Of a DNA stretch of 64,000 nucleotides, positions 53,681 to 63,581 are shown in pieces. Source of the stretch: Lycorma delicatula (lineage: Eukaryota > Arthropoda > Insecta > Hemiptera > Fulgoridae). Both the position numbers and the translations under genes were made by a program. The notes under the pieces were generated by a model. The model did no database searches. It was not told the DNA's origin and was given only the letters and a program-made list of their open reading frames with translations. Where the stretch lies: positions 56,860,201 to 56,924,200 of the forward strand of contig NC_134463.1 in assembly GCF_047948215.1 (NCBI RefSeq), in the 5' to 3' direction. Numbering within the stretch: position 1 is the stretch's first letter; each line of letters begins with the position of its first letter.

Positions 53681-54254
53681 TGTTCATAAAAATATTTATT
53701 ATCCTATTTTCATCGCACAAGCTTTGAGCTTGTATGATGAATTAATCATCTCAACAAAAAAAATTACTGAACATATTAAAACCAAAAAATGAAACCGAAA
53801 TTATATTACTACATTTCATTTTTGGGAAACAATATCTGATATAGAAATAATTTAAAAATATTTAAGTTTTTTAGCTGTTAATTGTGATTGAATTCAAATT
53901 TGTACATTTCTCTAATTATTCTAATCTGTATATTTTTTTTTTACTAATAACATAAAATGATAATTGTTTTGTAGTTCATGAAAAGCAAAAACCCATTGAA
54001 GTTGCTGTCATATATGTTAGTTCTGTTATTTTTTCATACACTAGAAAAATAAATTCATTTGAGTTGCAGTACCTGTTAAAGAATAGTTACTGAAATCAAA
54101 CTGAATATAGCCTAATTTTAAAAGACATCTCTCAGTTGATGAATTCTTTATAATTCATCTATTTGGAGATTCATTATCGTACTGATAACAGTAGTTCAGT
54201 ATTCAGAGAATAACTTCCATAATTAAAAAAAAATATTAAAGAAAAACAGTTTGA

Positions 54255-54460
54255 TATGGGCAAGTTCAATGCATGATGAGTGAGGAGAGGTGGCCAAAAA
54301 GGACATTGGATTATTGTACTGCTGCAAGAATGAAGAGGGGTAGATCTAGAAAGACGTGGTGAGGAGTGCACAGGTTACTGGTAGAGAGTAACTGGATAGA
54401 CAGGAAAGTATAGAGATCGAGGTGCGGCATGCAAAGCAATCTGTTGGAACCCCATTTAAA
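54255..54460 (+). mobile_element. LINE 3' fragment of the same type as 1-1715
   Basis: The frame reads M-M-S-E-E-R-W-P-K-R-T-L-D-Y, then A-A-R-M-K-R-G-R-S-R-K-T-W and W-I-D-R-K-V, then C-G-M-Q. This matches the end of endonuclease-RT LINEs (G-H-V-x-R-M-x-x-x-R-W-P ... G-R-P-x-K-T-W ... W-x-D-R-x-x-W). Contains stops. Confidence 0.65.
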
Positions 54461-54593
54461 GTGAAATAATTAATCAAGGTAAACTCATATCAAGAAAACA
54501 AAAATTTAACTTAATGTAAAGTTAAGAAAAATTTGTAAGAAACCTTACAATTATATTGCATCAATGCATGTATGATGTAATAGTAAATAAATA

Positions 54594-54634
54594 GCTAAAA
54601 AATGTGATCAGATTATTCTGATCACATTTTTAGC
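54594..54634. repeat. 18-bp hairpin with one bulged base
   Basis: GCTAAAAAATGTGATCAGA, TTAT, TCTGATCACATTTTTAGC: pairs over 18 bp with one extra A on the left arm. Confidence 0.8.
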
Positions 54635-54879
54635 AATTTTTGCAATTTTTTTTCATATTTAAGTTGGTTTTAAATTCAAGTATCTTATGAATTATTATAC
54701 TTTTATAATGTTATCTTCCTCCGTACTACTTTAAAAAGATTTCTAAAGAAATAAAATTATATAATTTCCCAGAAAAATAACTTGTCTAATCATATGAGTA
54801 TTATCTGGTAAGGTCAATCAATGCTTTATAATGATATTTGTGAAGATGAGTTGAGTCTTGTGGTTAATGATCAAAGTAT

Positions 54880-56650
54880 TGGTGGTCGCCTGAGGTAGCG
54901 GCGGCTGGAAGAGCTTGTTTTGGTGCAAGGAGGCGTCTGCAGCGAGCAAATCGCAGAGATGTGAGGGACGAGATTGATTTGGCGAGAGTAATGCGGGTGG
55001 TTGATGAGGCAGCAAGCGGTACCTGGAGAACCCAGTCTATTCCGGCGGTAGTGTTGCTGGATGTAACGAATGCGTTTAATCTGCTATCGTTTGGGTGGGT
55101 TCTCCAGGAACTAAAGAGGAGGAAGTTCAGCCCGTATTTGTGCAGGATTACTTTAATGGTAGGGCAGTACAGGAGGGGCTCCAATTGAGATTGGAATGGA
55201 GGCAGGAGTGCCGCAAGGGTCGGTCATTGGCCCGCTCTTGTGGTGTATTGCTTATGAAGGGCTGCTGCGGTTAGGTTTTGCGGATGATCTCTGCCTGATC
55301 ATTACGGCTAATACGGAGGAGGAGGTTATGGCCCGGGGGAACGAGGCGGTGAAGATAGTTCACGATTGGTTACGGGAGCGACAGCTCCATCTAGCGTTGG
55401 AGAAAACGCAGTTGGCATTAATGACTGGAAGACGACGGCTTCGGAGGATTAGTTTGTCAGTAGGAGGCACGGAGATTGTACCTGCGCCCAGGGCTAAATA
55501 CCTGGGAATAACGCTAGATGACAAGCGTTCTTTTCTGTCGTATGTAGTGAAGAAGGGCGGTAAGACTGTGGAGGCGATTAACAGATTATTGAGTAGGATG
55601 AGCGGGCCTAGCACAGCGAAGAGGAGATTATTAGCATCGGTGGCTAGGTCCGTCGTCTTGTACGCCGTTCCAGCCTGGAGGAGAGAGTTAGATAAGAAGA
55701 TTGTGAGAACGAGACTGCTCTCTTTGCAGAGGCCGTTGGCAATTGGGGTGGCGCGGTCTTACCGAATTGTTTTGACAGAAGCAATTTTAATAATAACGGC
55801 CATGCCACCTTTAGATCTCATAGCAGAGGAGGTAATGGAGAGATCGGCGAGTGTGCCAAAAGGTCAAGCTAAGCGAGATACGCTGATGAAGTGGCAGCTC
55901 CGTTGGGAAAAGCGCAGGTAGGGAGCTGGACGAAAAGGCTGATGTCTCAGATCAAACCATGGCTGGGCAGAAGGTATGGCAAGTTAATCTATGAGATGAC
56001 GCAGTTCCTGTCTGGTCATGGTTGCTTCAACAAGTATCTGTGGGACAGAAAGAGGAGGAGGTCGGATGGGTGCCTCTACTGCAGAGAGAGAGAGAGATAC
56101 AGTGGAGTGTCAGATGGATGATGGAGAGGAGAGAGGTGGAGCATGTTATTGGTGTGATCACCCCAGATAATCTGATGGAAACAATGTTGTTTAATCGGCG
56201 GAATTGGGACAACATTAGTAATAAGGTCATTCATATAATGAGAGCTAAGGGTAGGGAGGAAGTGGAAGATGAGGAGGACGACAGGGGGGATGTCGAAAAC
56301 GGAGATTTGAAGTTTCTAGACTATGGGTTGGATGGGTAGCCTCTTTCAGGAGGCATGGGATGCTGAGGTGTCTCATGGCCGATGAGTGAAAGGAGACACC
56401 AGGGGGATTTGTTAGAGGTTAAAATGAAAAGACCAGTCCCCAGGTGGAGGTCTCTCTAGGGAGATTCCCACTTAGAGGCAAGGCATTAGAGAAGACCCAG
56501 TCCTGGCCGACTGGGTGGTACCCCATGCTGGGAACGGCATAGCCAGGACCACCATGGTCACTCGGGAGGTTAGAGGCAAAGGCAACCTTGGGATTCAGTC
56601 ATGCTCCACTGGTCTAGGTCCAGTCCCAAGGGGAAGGGGATGAAAAAAAA
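54880..56650 (+). mobile_element. R1-clade LINE, 5'-truncated ORF2, best-preserved TE here
   Basis: The sequence is clearly GC-richer than its flanks. Frames: VMRVVDEAASGTW and IPAVVLLDVTNAFN (RT motif with catalytic Asp, 54961-55188), then after a frameshift one 241-codon frame at 55196-55921 with AGVPQGSVIGPLLW, LGFADDLCLI, KYLGITLD, PAWRRELDK. It continues as HGCFNKYLWDRKRRRSDGCL (56010-56080) and ITPDNLMETMLFNRRNWD (56155-56215), the C-terminal zinc-knuckle region of R1-type LINEs. The spacing between GPLLW and FADD is shorter than usual, suggesting a small in-frame deletion. The 3' UTR runs to an A-rich tail at about 56642. R1 clade by motif order; not in an rDNA context. Confidence 0.88.
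55196..55921 (+). pseudogene. Reverse transcriptase fragment of R1-clade LINE
   Basis: Open frame of 241 codons that includes the RT fingers/palm motifs PQGSVIGPLLW and FADD and the following thumb, with a missing stretch just before FADD. Frameshifts at about 55185 and 55920 separate it from its upstream and downstream parts. The catalytic Asp pair is intact, but the gene cannot make a full protein. Confidence 0.85.
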
Positions 56651-56899
56651 GAAAAATTAAAGATATTCTAGAAAAGGTTACTTGAATAGGTGCAGTCATG
56701 GAGTACCTGTCAGTGATATATGAAAATAATTTTTTTTCTTATATAAAAACTCGAATGAGAATATGTACTAATGAAGATAAAATCTTTTACAGATCGCATA
56801 TTTACTAAAACAGATAAGAACCAAGCTAATTTTTACCATAGTCTTCCAAACTTATATTACTGACCACTTCACTTTACAAGGAGAAACTTACAAACTTAC

Positions 56900-57560
56900 A
56901 CTTCTTCAACTTACAAGGAGAAACAACCACTCGGGTTTGAAAATTCAAATAATGCACAAGAATGCTTAGATAAAACTGTATTTCTAACTGAAAAAGAAAT
57001 TTATCTGTCATTTTGGGTAACATGTACACAGATGCAGTTGCGATTAAATTTAATGAAATGATACAAAAAAAAAAAATCATTGTAGCAGCAGCTGAATAAA
57101 AACTATTGCATATTGATCAAAATTTAAATAAGGTAAGGCATGGATTAGTGGTTTCTATAAGAAAAGCTGTTTATTAAATAAATCAAACATACAGGTAACT
57201 AAATTTTGAAGAAATTTATTAAAAAAAAATTGAACTAAACTAAAAATTTTAAGAACACTTAAAAAATAAACAATAGCAAACAAATAAATGAAATTGCACA
57301 GAAAATAAAAAAAAAAAAGATTCTGGAAAACTATTAATGGAATTGTTGGCAAGAAAAGCAATAAAGCTGAAAGAGAAATATAAGAATATAACATCTCTAA
57401 TAACAAAATGGAATTTACTGAGTAAAAGTAGACATCATATAAATAATGAAAATGTTGAATTTCTTGTAGAACCTTTGCATTGTGCTAATATATTTATCAC
57501 TTATTTTCAGAATGTTGGGAGAATTTTAGCTGATAAAATAACACAGCCAAAATTATAAAT
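56900..57560 (+). mobile_element. LINE ORF2 linker fragment (CR1/L2-like), plus strand
   Basis: Broken frames read HGLVVSIRKAVY near 57142-57180, L-N-F-E-E-I-Y near 57202-57220, RFWKTINGIVGKKS near 57318-57365 and FITYFQNVGRILADKI near 57492-57540. Order and content resemble the region between endonuclease and RT of many LINEs (K-P-W-I-T-x-G-L ... W-x-x-I-N-x-x-x-G ... F-x-x-Y-F-x-N-V-G). No RT follows; a jockey-like LINE in the other orientation begins downstream. Confidence 0.6.
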
Positions 57561-57739
57561 TTTTTTCTCTTTATGGGCACAAAACACTTTGGTGTAATCA
57601 TCGCCTGGACAAAATGTTTGTTGTAATAAACAAACATATTGATATGTTTGTTATTATCTCCGAATAAAAATAAAATTTCAGACTGCTATATGGCAATTGG
57701 AATGAATAGTTGATACAAATTACAGTAATTTAAATTATT

Positions 57740-59415
57740 GAATATAAATGAATGGTCCTAAGAAATTGTAAAAAGTAAGATAAAAACATTTCATAATCCC
57801 CTAGAATAGTTAGAATGTTAGCCCCCAGCTTAAACTTGCAACACATAACAGAGACAATCCACAAGGATGTGGTGCACTGTCTGTTGGCAGTCACAGAGAA
57901 CACAAATTGGTGCACCTGTTTGAGCCATCAGATATCCATGAGCGAGTCTTAGTATGCCCTATTTGCAAATGGCATATAGTAACCTCCTTTCAATGGTTAT
58001 TACTGTATGAGGAGCTCCACAGTGAAACAATATTCTTAGTTGGGTTGTTTATTCCAATCACTTTGCCACTCATCATGAACCACCCTCTTCAGGAACAGAC
58101 AAGATCATTAGAGGTGTCATGATCAGTGAATGAAGGCTGGAAACAAACCTCCTTTGCCGCACTATCTGCGTGCTCATTGCCTGAAATTCCTATATGGGTG
58201 GGGACCCAACAGAAGCTCATTGTTGTATTCCATTTAATCAGTTGTGAAATGACACAATGAATCTCACAGACAACAGGGTGTCTAGAGTACATACTAGTCT
58301 TTAATTGCCTGTAGGACACTCATGGAATCTGAGCAAATAAGAACATGGTTAGACGAGTTGGTTGGGCTTTATTATGAGCCACATAGGAGCATATCATTTG
58401 TTTCTGTCTATTACAAAGAGATGGCTCACTAATGTCCGCCAGGAAACTCACGACGGGGCTAGAGCGCCTTGTGGCAAGACGGATGAATATGGATTGCATC
58501 GAGCACCTCTAGTACAGTGGTCCGCGCCGGCGAATAAGCCACAGCCGTAGTCTAATCGGGAATGCACTAGAGCTCGGTAGAAGCTTAACACGTATATACG
58601 ATCAGCTCCCAACGGGTATTAGATAGAACTCTCACGCTCATCATGTCTAACATTCTTAGAGATTTACCTTCAGTTCCTTAAAATGTTTTACCTATCTTAG
58701 TCATTGGTCTAACCACATTCCTAGAAATCTAATAACGCACGTAGTACATGCGACTCAATTGTTCACAATGTAAATATAGTTGAGAGTCAACACGTCTCCT
58801 AAACTGGGAAAAGCAATTGCACTTGTTTTTTCCGGGGAGAACGTGAATCAGGTAGATTGACACCTCGATTCTGAGCGGGTACTTGTGTTTTGAAGCAGCC
58901 TGTCACCAGTAGTAGCTAACGTTTTACATGCTACACAAATAGAAAAATCATCTGCAAATAAAAATACATAACCGGTTTTCGCACGCAGTTTGTAATATTA
59001 TTTATGGTTATGGGAAACAAAGTAACACTTAAGACACTTCCCTGAGGTACTCCTTTTTCCAATGTGAAACTTTCAGATACCGTCGTTCCAACTTGAACTT
59101 GGAAGAACCGACTACTGAGAAAACCCCTGGGAAATGCAAGGACCTTCTATACCACATTCTTGAAATATATTTAGGATTCCTCTCCACCATGCCATGTCGT
59201 ACGCCTTTTGTAAATCGATAAATAGCAACAGGGCGTTGGCGACATAAAAATGCATTTTGAATAGCAGCTTCCAGGGCAACTACGTGATCAATGGACGATC
59301 TACTCATGTGAAAACCGCAATGTCCTGGGGCAGTTAGGGCATTTCTGTAGGTACCACACTAAACGACGATTTGCCATTCGTTCCATCATCTTGCATAGGG
59401 GGCTCAAAAGTACCT
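57740..59415 (-). mobile_element. Jockey-clade LINE, ORF2 3' half with RNase H, minus strand
   Basis: Reading from the high end: RSSIDHVVALEAAIQNAFL near 59230-59300, Q-K-A-Y-D-M-A-W-W-R-G-I-L-N near 59170-59230 (RT motif), FADDFSICVACKT near 58925-58965, FSPEKTSAIAF near 58820-58850, then RNase H with CSDSMSVLQAIKD near 58310-58340 and FCWVPTHIGISGNEHADSA near 58150-58215, and a C-terminal ILRLAHGYLMAQ, VHHILVDCL near 57840-57960. FADD and the catalytic residues are present in pieces, but frameshifts and stops interrupt everything. Confidence 0.85.
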
Positions 59416-59419
59416 GGGT

Positions 59420-60540
59420 ACTTGATGAGAATTTTCGTTTCAAGGAAACAGTATGTAGCAAAAAAGGCCACTGATGCTTTTATGGAATCCGTGGAGTCAT
59501 TCATCCCGATTGGAGGTTGAATTACCGTACCATGCGTGTCCTTTACAAAGGTGTCAGTGAGGCAACTATGCTATATGTTGCACCTGTCTGGGCTCACCGC
59601 TTGGTCTTTAGATGTTACGCGGACATTTTGCTGCGGGCCTAGCGACTCCTCTTGCTGGTTGTTACAGAATAGTCTTGCGGGAGGTAGTCCGTGTTATAGG
59701 CGGAGTTAAACCAATAGATATCTTGGCTAATGAGCGTAAGAAACGCTACATTTCCAAGGTAAAAGGTGATCGTGGCAGGATTCCGGCCTAGGCATTGGAT
59801 TGGTTGGAGGTAGGTGCATTGGCATCGTGCCACTGTTATGTTGGTATTGTTTATATTTCAATTTGGGGCTCCCGCTAGCAGGAGTGGCCGCGCTACCGGG
59901 GTATATGGTAGCCCGTGCGACCGGGGGCGTGGCTTCGTTCCGCCGGTGGCGGTCCTGATTGTGACTTGGTAATGCTGCGAGACTCCATGATGAGACCGAG
60001 TGGGTGACGCGGGGTTTGTACCCGGCTCCTGCGCGGACCGGAATGAGGTTACACTCCCCTTGTTAGGTGACTTAATTTGGTCGACTTATTTGGGTGTAGA
60101 TCTGAATTTCTATGTTGGGTAAAACATAATCTTGATTGGTATAAGTGTAGCACTGATTTAACTTTCAATTTGTTCGTTTTCTGAGGCATTCATAGTCACG
60201 AACGGTGCTGTCAAATTTGGACTAGGCGCGGGGTCCGCGGTTCCGGTTAGTCAGTTTGAGGGAATCATGTTAAGTTGGATGTGAAGATGTCCGTTTGGGG
60301 CCTATGTGAAGGCAAAATTTGATTTGTATTTTACTGATGCAAATGTCTGCCGAGGTATTTACATCGGTGCCATCCCGACCGAGGCCTGGCTGATAACTGT
60401 GAGATGTAATCAGAGTATCTAAGGACGACCTCCGGTAAAACCTCTCAGGGCTCGCAACAGAGGGGTTGATGTGGCAACCGGTAATGTCACAAGGTGTCTT
60501 CCCCTATGTGGTTGGAATGTCTTTACTTGCGTGTCACTAA
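59420..60540 (+). mobile_element. R1-like LINE ORF2 end and 3' region, plus strand
   Basis: 59530-59830 reads YRTMRVLYKGVSEATMLYVA, P-V-W-A-H-R-L, then L-L-L-V-V-T, Y-R-I-V-L-R and V-I-G-G-V-K-P-I-D-I-L-A near 59690-59730. This is the 'P-A-W-A ... G-A-Y-R-T-V-S ... P-L-D-L-L' end of an R1-type RT. The next 700 bp are GC-rich without a long frame and form a 3' tail. Its part 60218-60525 is the reverse complement of the unit repeated at 42712-43657. It abuts the jockey-like LINE in opposite orientation at about 59415. Confidence 0.7.
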
Positions 60541-60844
60541 GTTCTGACAAAATTTAACGCAGATTTTCTGCTAAACCCGTTCAATCATTTTAAATGGCAA
60601 GCACTAGTTACATGTTTACTTTCAGAACTGCTAAGCAGCAAATGGCTGCAATGACAGCAAATCAGAGAATCATATTCATCTGCTACTACAAGTCGTCAGA
60701 TTCCATGATGGCCCCTCTTCCATAACAACTGGTTACCACAATAAAAATAAGGGTGGATACTTTTTGATCTTGCTTTGTATAAATTTGCACTGATTATAAA
60801 AGAATACATATTTTCTTTTTTTTGCTCTTTTGTAATAAAAATTA

Positions 60845-60850
60845 TTTATT
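60845..60850 (-). promoter_or_regulatory. Candidate poly(A) signal of the SLC26-type gene
   Basis: AATAAA on the minus strand about 40 bases downstream of the SLC26 stop codon, in an AT-rich stretch with several near-matches. Confidence 0.45.
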
Positions 60851-60890
60851 AAATAAAATAAATTATTAAAAATTTCTGTAAACAAAGTTG

Positions 60891-61055
60891 TTAATCTTTT
60901 ACACTAAGTGTAATATGATTATTCAACTCATTTTCATCAAGGCACACAGTTACATTAGTTGCAAAATTTATCTTTTCTTTAAATTTTGGATTTCCAGTCA
61001 TTAATATCAGTTCTTGTCCATTCAATCTTAGCTCGTTTGATAGTGATTGTATTGC
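60891..61055 (-). CDS. SLC26-type anion transporter, STAS domain C-terminal half (terminal exon)
   Basis: The acceptor TTATTTTTTCAG on the minus strand precedes 61055. The frame reads AIQSLSNELRLNGQELILMT, GNPKFKEKINFATNVTVCL, DENELNNHITLSVKD and stops at 60891-60893 (TAA). The pattern 'helix, L-N-G-Q-E-L-I-L, then N-P-K-F' matches the second half of SLC26 STAS domains (for example Q-x-Q-G-V-x-L-A-F in SLC26A11). With the upstream exon the aligned STAS core has no insertion or gap. The C-terminus is short, like that of SLC26A11. A minus-strand AATAAA (plus-strand TTTATT at 60845-60850) lies about 40 bases after the stop. Confidence 0.85.
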   Translation of the reverse strand, partial: AIQSLSNELRLNGQELILMTGNPKFKEKINFATNVTVCLDENELNNHITLSVKD

Positions 61056-62129
61056 CTGAAAAAATAAATATCAGTTTTATATTTTCATTAATTACTTAGA
61101 AAATAAGTAAAGTAATAAATCTATAAAAAAACTAATTATACTTAAACAAACTGCACACAGAAAAAATTGCCACATTTCACAATTTAGCAATTGTTTTCAT
61201 TGGTCAATGAAAACATAAATATTTTGGAATAACAATTGATCAGCATTTAAAAGTAATGTAACAACAGAGTCAGCATTTGCTAGCAACTTCATAGGCAGAA
61301 ATCACAAATTCAGTAACATTTACAACCTTGATATTCTACACTTATAAAAAAGGGCCGCCTTATCAGAACTATTGAAATAAGCTGATCATATTAAAGATAA
61401 TATACATACAATTTAAATTTTATAAAAAACTTTCAAATATAAATAAATTTAAATCTCTTACTTTTGAGAAAGTACACAATAAAAACTACAATGAAAATAT
61501 AATTAATGAACAACTAAAATCTAAATTTCATGGTTGAATTAGAGAAACAGTCCATTTAATTTAAATTTTCGAATTTAGTCTAAAAATATATTCAAATTAT
61601 AATACTAATAATAATAGTTCTATTATCTACCTCTTATAATAGCAGCAGAATAAGATCATTTTATGTCTAATTATTTAGATGGTAAATACACTTTTTAATT
61701 TTTCATGTTTTGTTTTTAATAAAATGTATTTAATTTTATACTTCTGATGAATTACAGATTTCTGTGAAAGTGCTTAATGTGAAGAAAACAAAGTAGATGT
61801 AAGTATACATGATAATTAGTTTTCATATATAAATTCTGCTGCTAGAATGGAATTTGCTAAACTATATTTAAATATAATAGACCTTTAACAATTAATTAGT
61901 TAGAATTAATTAACTTTTACAATTTTTACATAAATATTGTAAATGTGTGCGATTTGAATTTTATCTGTTAATTTAGTATCCTGTTGTAAGTTTTTGTTCA
62001 GTTACTTATAATATTCATTGTGCTCAGGTACGGTAGAATAAGAATGACAACATAAGAATAAGACCAACATTGACAACAATGTTGGTGGACTGTGTCTGTA
62101 AGATAGTAATTAGCAAATGGTGACTTTAT
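61056..62129. other. Intronic sequence of the SLC26-type gene
   Basis: AT-rich, with no exon-like sequence on the minus strand. A short inverted repeat (CCAACATTG ... CAATGTTGG) lies near 62066-62087. Confidence 0.5.
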
Positions 62130-62650
62130 GTTGCTGTGGAGGACTTTTATGAGTTCATTAACCAATGTAGAACATCGTGCAATCACAACTGTTTAGTCTA
62201 TAAACAACTGTTCAGTTTGTTTGGTGACTGTATACTGTATGCAATGATGTGTTTTGTTATGTTTCTATTAGATTCAAGCATCCAAGCTGAAATCATTCTA
62301 CAATTTATAAAACAAACAAATGTACTCATTAACCCCCAACAAATATGTTCACAAAATAATATGCTAGCTTGGATTTATTGATGACACCATATTATTGTAC
62401 AAAGACAAATTAAACTTTACAGACCCTTCCCCTCAAAAAAAAAATCAAACTATGAAACAAATAAATTTTCTTGACTTCATTATCCATAAAGCAACCAGCA
62501 GAAACACATTTTCAAAATTAACAGACTGTTTTCAAACTAACAATGACAGACATACTCATATCTTAAATCATCCAACCTCATGTAAACTGTCTTTACATAA
62601 AAGTACAATCCAGTCTCCGAGGAAGATCACAATAAGATATGAAAACATTT
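62130..62650 (+). mobile_element. Penelope-like (PLE) reverse transcriptase fragment, plus strand
   Basis: The frames join as EIILQFIKQTNV near 62295, SQNNMLAWI near 62350, F-I-D-D-T-I-L-L-Y-K-D near 62372-62404, then KQINFLDFIIHKATSRNTFS near 62455-62512 and HTHILNHPTSCKLS near 62550-62592. This matches PLE RTs (Y-I-D-D-T-L-x-x-Y, then L-N-F-L-D-L-T-I, then S-x-H-P-x-x-H-K). A one-base shift separates the pieces. The GIY-YIG endonuclease that usually follows is not visible. It lies in the single visible intron of the SLC26-type gene, in antisense. Confidence 0.6.
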
Positions 62651-63416
62651 ATAAAGAATCTTTTTAATATGTTTTATTATTCAATTTGTTACAAAAAGTT
62701 AAAATTTCTAATCTTTTAAATAAATCTGTGATTTATTAAAATGACAACACATTATAATGATGGCTATTTTTAATAGGACCTGGTAGTTAACCTAATTATT
62801 ATATGCTGTTAACAAAAGCAGTTCTGAAATGTGGCTCAAGAGAAATGAGTATTGTTATTTTTAAATGTTGCTAATTTTAATACTTTTTTTTTAGGAAGGT
62901 AACAGATGATTTTGTGATTATAAATGTAGATTAGAATTTTTAATTTACAAATCATTAAGCGTGATTCATATCTAAGGATAGTAACAATGAACAGACAGCC
63001 TACTGTTACATAGGCTGACTACTTCTAACTTTATGAAAATTGAAACTTAGTTATCAGAATTTATTGTAGCAAAACAAGAATAACTATCAATTTTTAATAA
63101 CTTATAATCGAAAAATTGAATTATTTTTCTGGTAGATTAAAGTCCAAAACATAATAGAGTTTATCAGAAATTGAGAAAAACAAAAGATTTTTCTAAATTC
63201 CATAGAACAATTTTATAATTGTTTTTGTGAATATATAATTTATATGAACTCTTTAGATCTAAAATTCAGTTAAACTATTAAAGGCAGCATATTTAACTAA
63301 AGTTTTTGCCTTCAACATTGTTAATCTAAATAAATAAAAATACTTAACAGTAAGGGGATTAATAAATTTAAATATATATATTTAAGGATTAAATATGCAA
63401 GTAATATTTTACATGC

Positions 63417-63581
63417 CTGAAGAGAAGTGTAATCAATTTCTGTAAAATTACTACAGTTTACAACTATAGGATGTTTTTTATCTTGATGTTTTATAGCAAT
63501 ATCACGTAGAGTTTCTGATGCGGGAAAATACATTCCTCTATCTGGTTTTATTTCTATATATGTCTCCTTACTTTGTGGTAC
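63417..63581 (-). CDS. SLC26-type anion transporter, STAS domain N-terminal half (penultimate coding exon)
   Basis: On the minus strand the acceptor ATTCAAG precedes the exon. It reads VPQSKETYIEIKPDRGMYF, PASETLRDIAIKHQDKKHP, IVVNCSNFTEIDYTSLQ. This is the start of the STAS domain of SLC26 sulfate/anion transporters: the 'G-x-YFP' strand, then a hydrophobic strand ending in a D-Y-T turn, as in SLC26A11 (IDYTVV). STAS domains sit in the cytoplasm after the transmembrane core and mediate assembly and regulation. The donor side is CAG|GCATGT, a GC-type donor; the phase-compatible junction with the next exon gives Y-T-S-L-Q-A-I-Q. The transmembrane exons would lie beyond 64000. Confidence 0.82.

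Noticed and set aside
55360..55614. 84-codon minus-strand frame
   Set aside because: Antisense to the R1-clade reverse transcriptase.
57155..57406. 83-codon minus-strand Phe/Leu-rich frame resembling membrane helices
   Set aside because: Arises from A-rich LINE linker sequence on the plus strand; no independent support.
61998..62186. 62-codon minus-strand frame as a further SLC26 exon
   Set aside because: No similarity to STAS or transmembrane segments, no fitting splice sites, and the plus strand reads as a Penelope-like RT.
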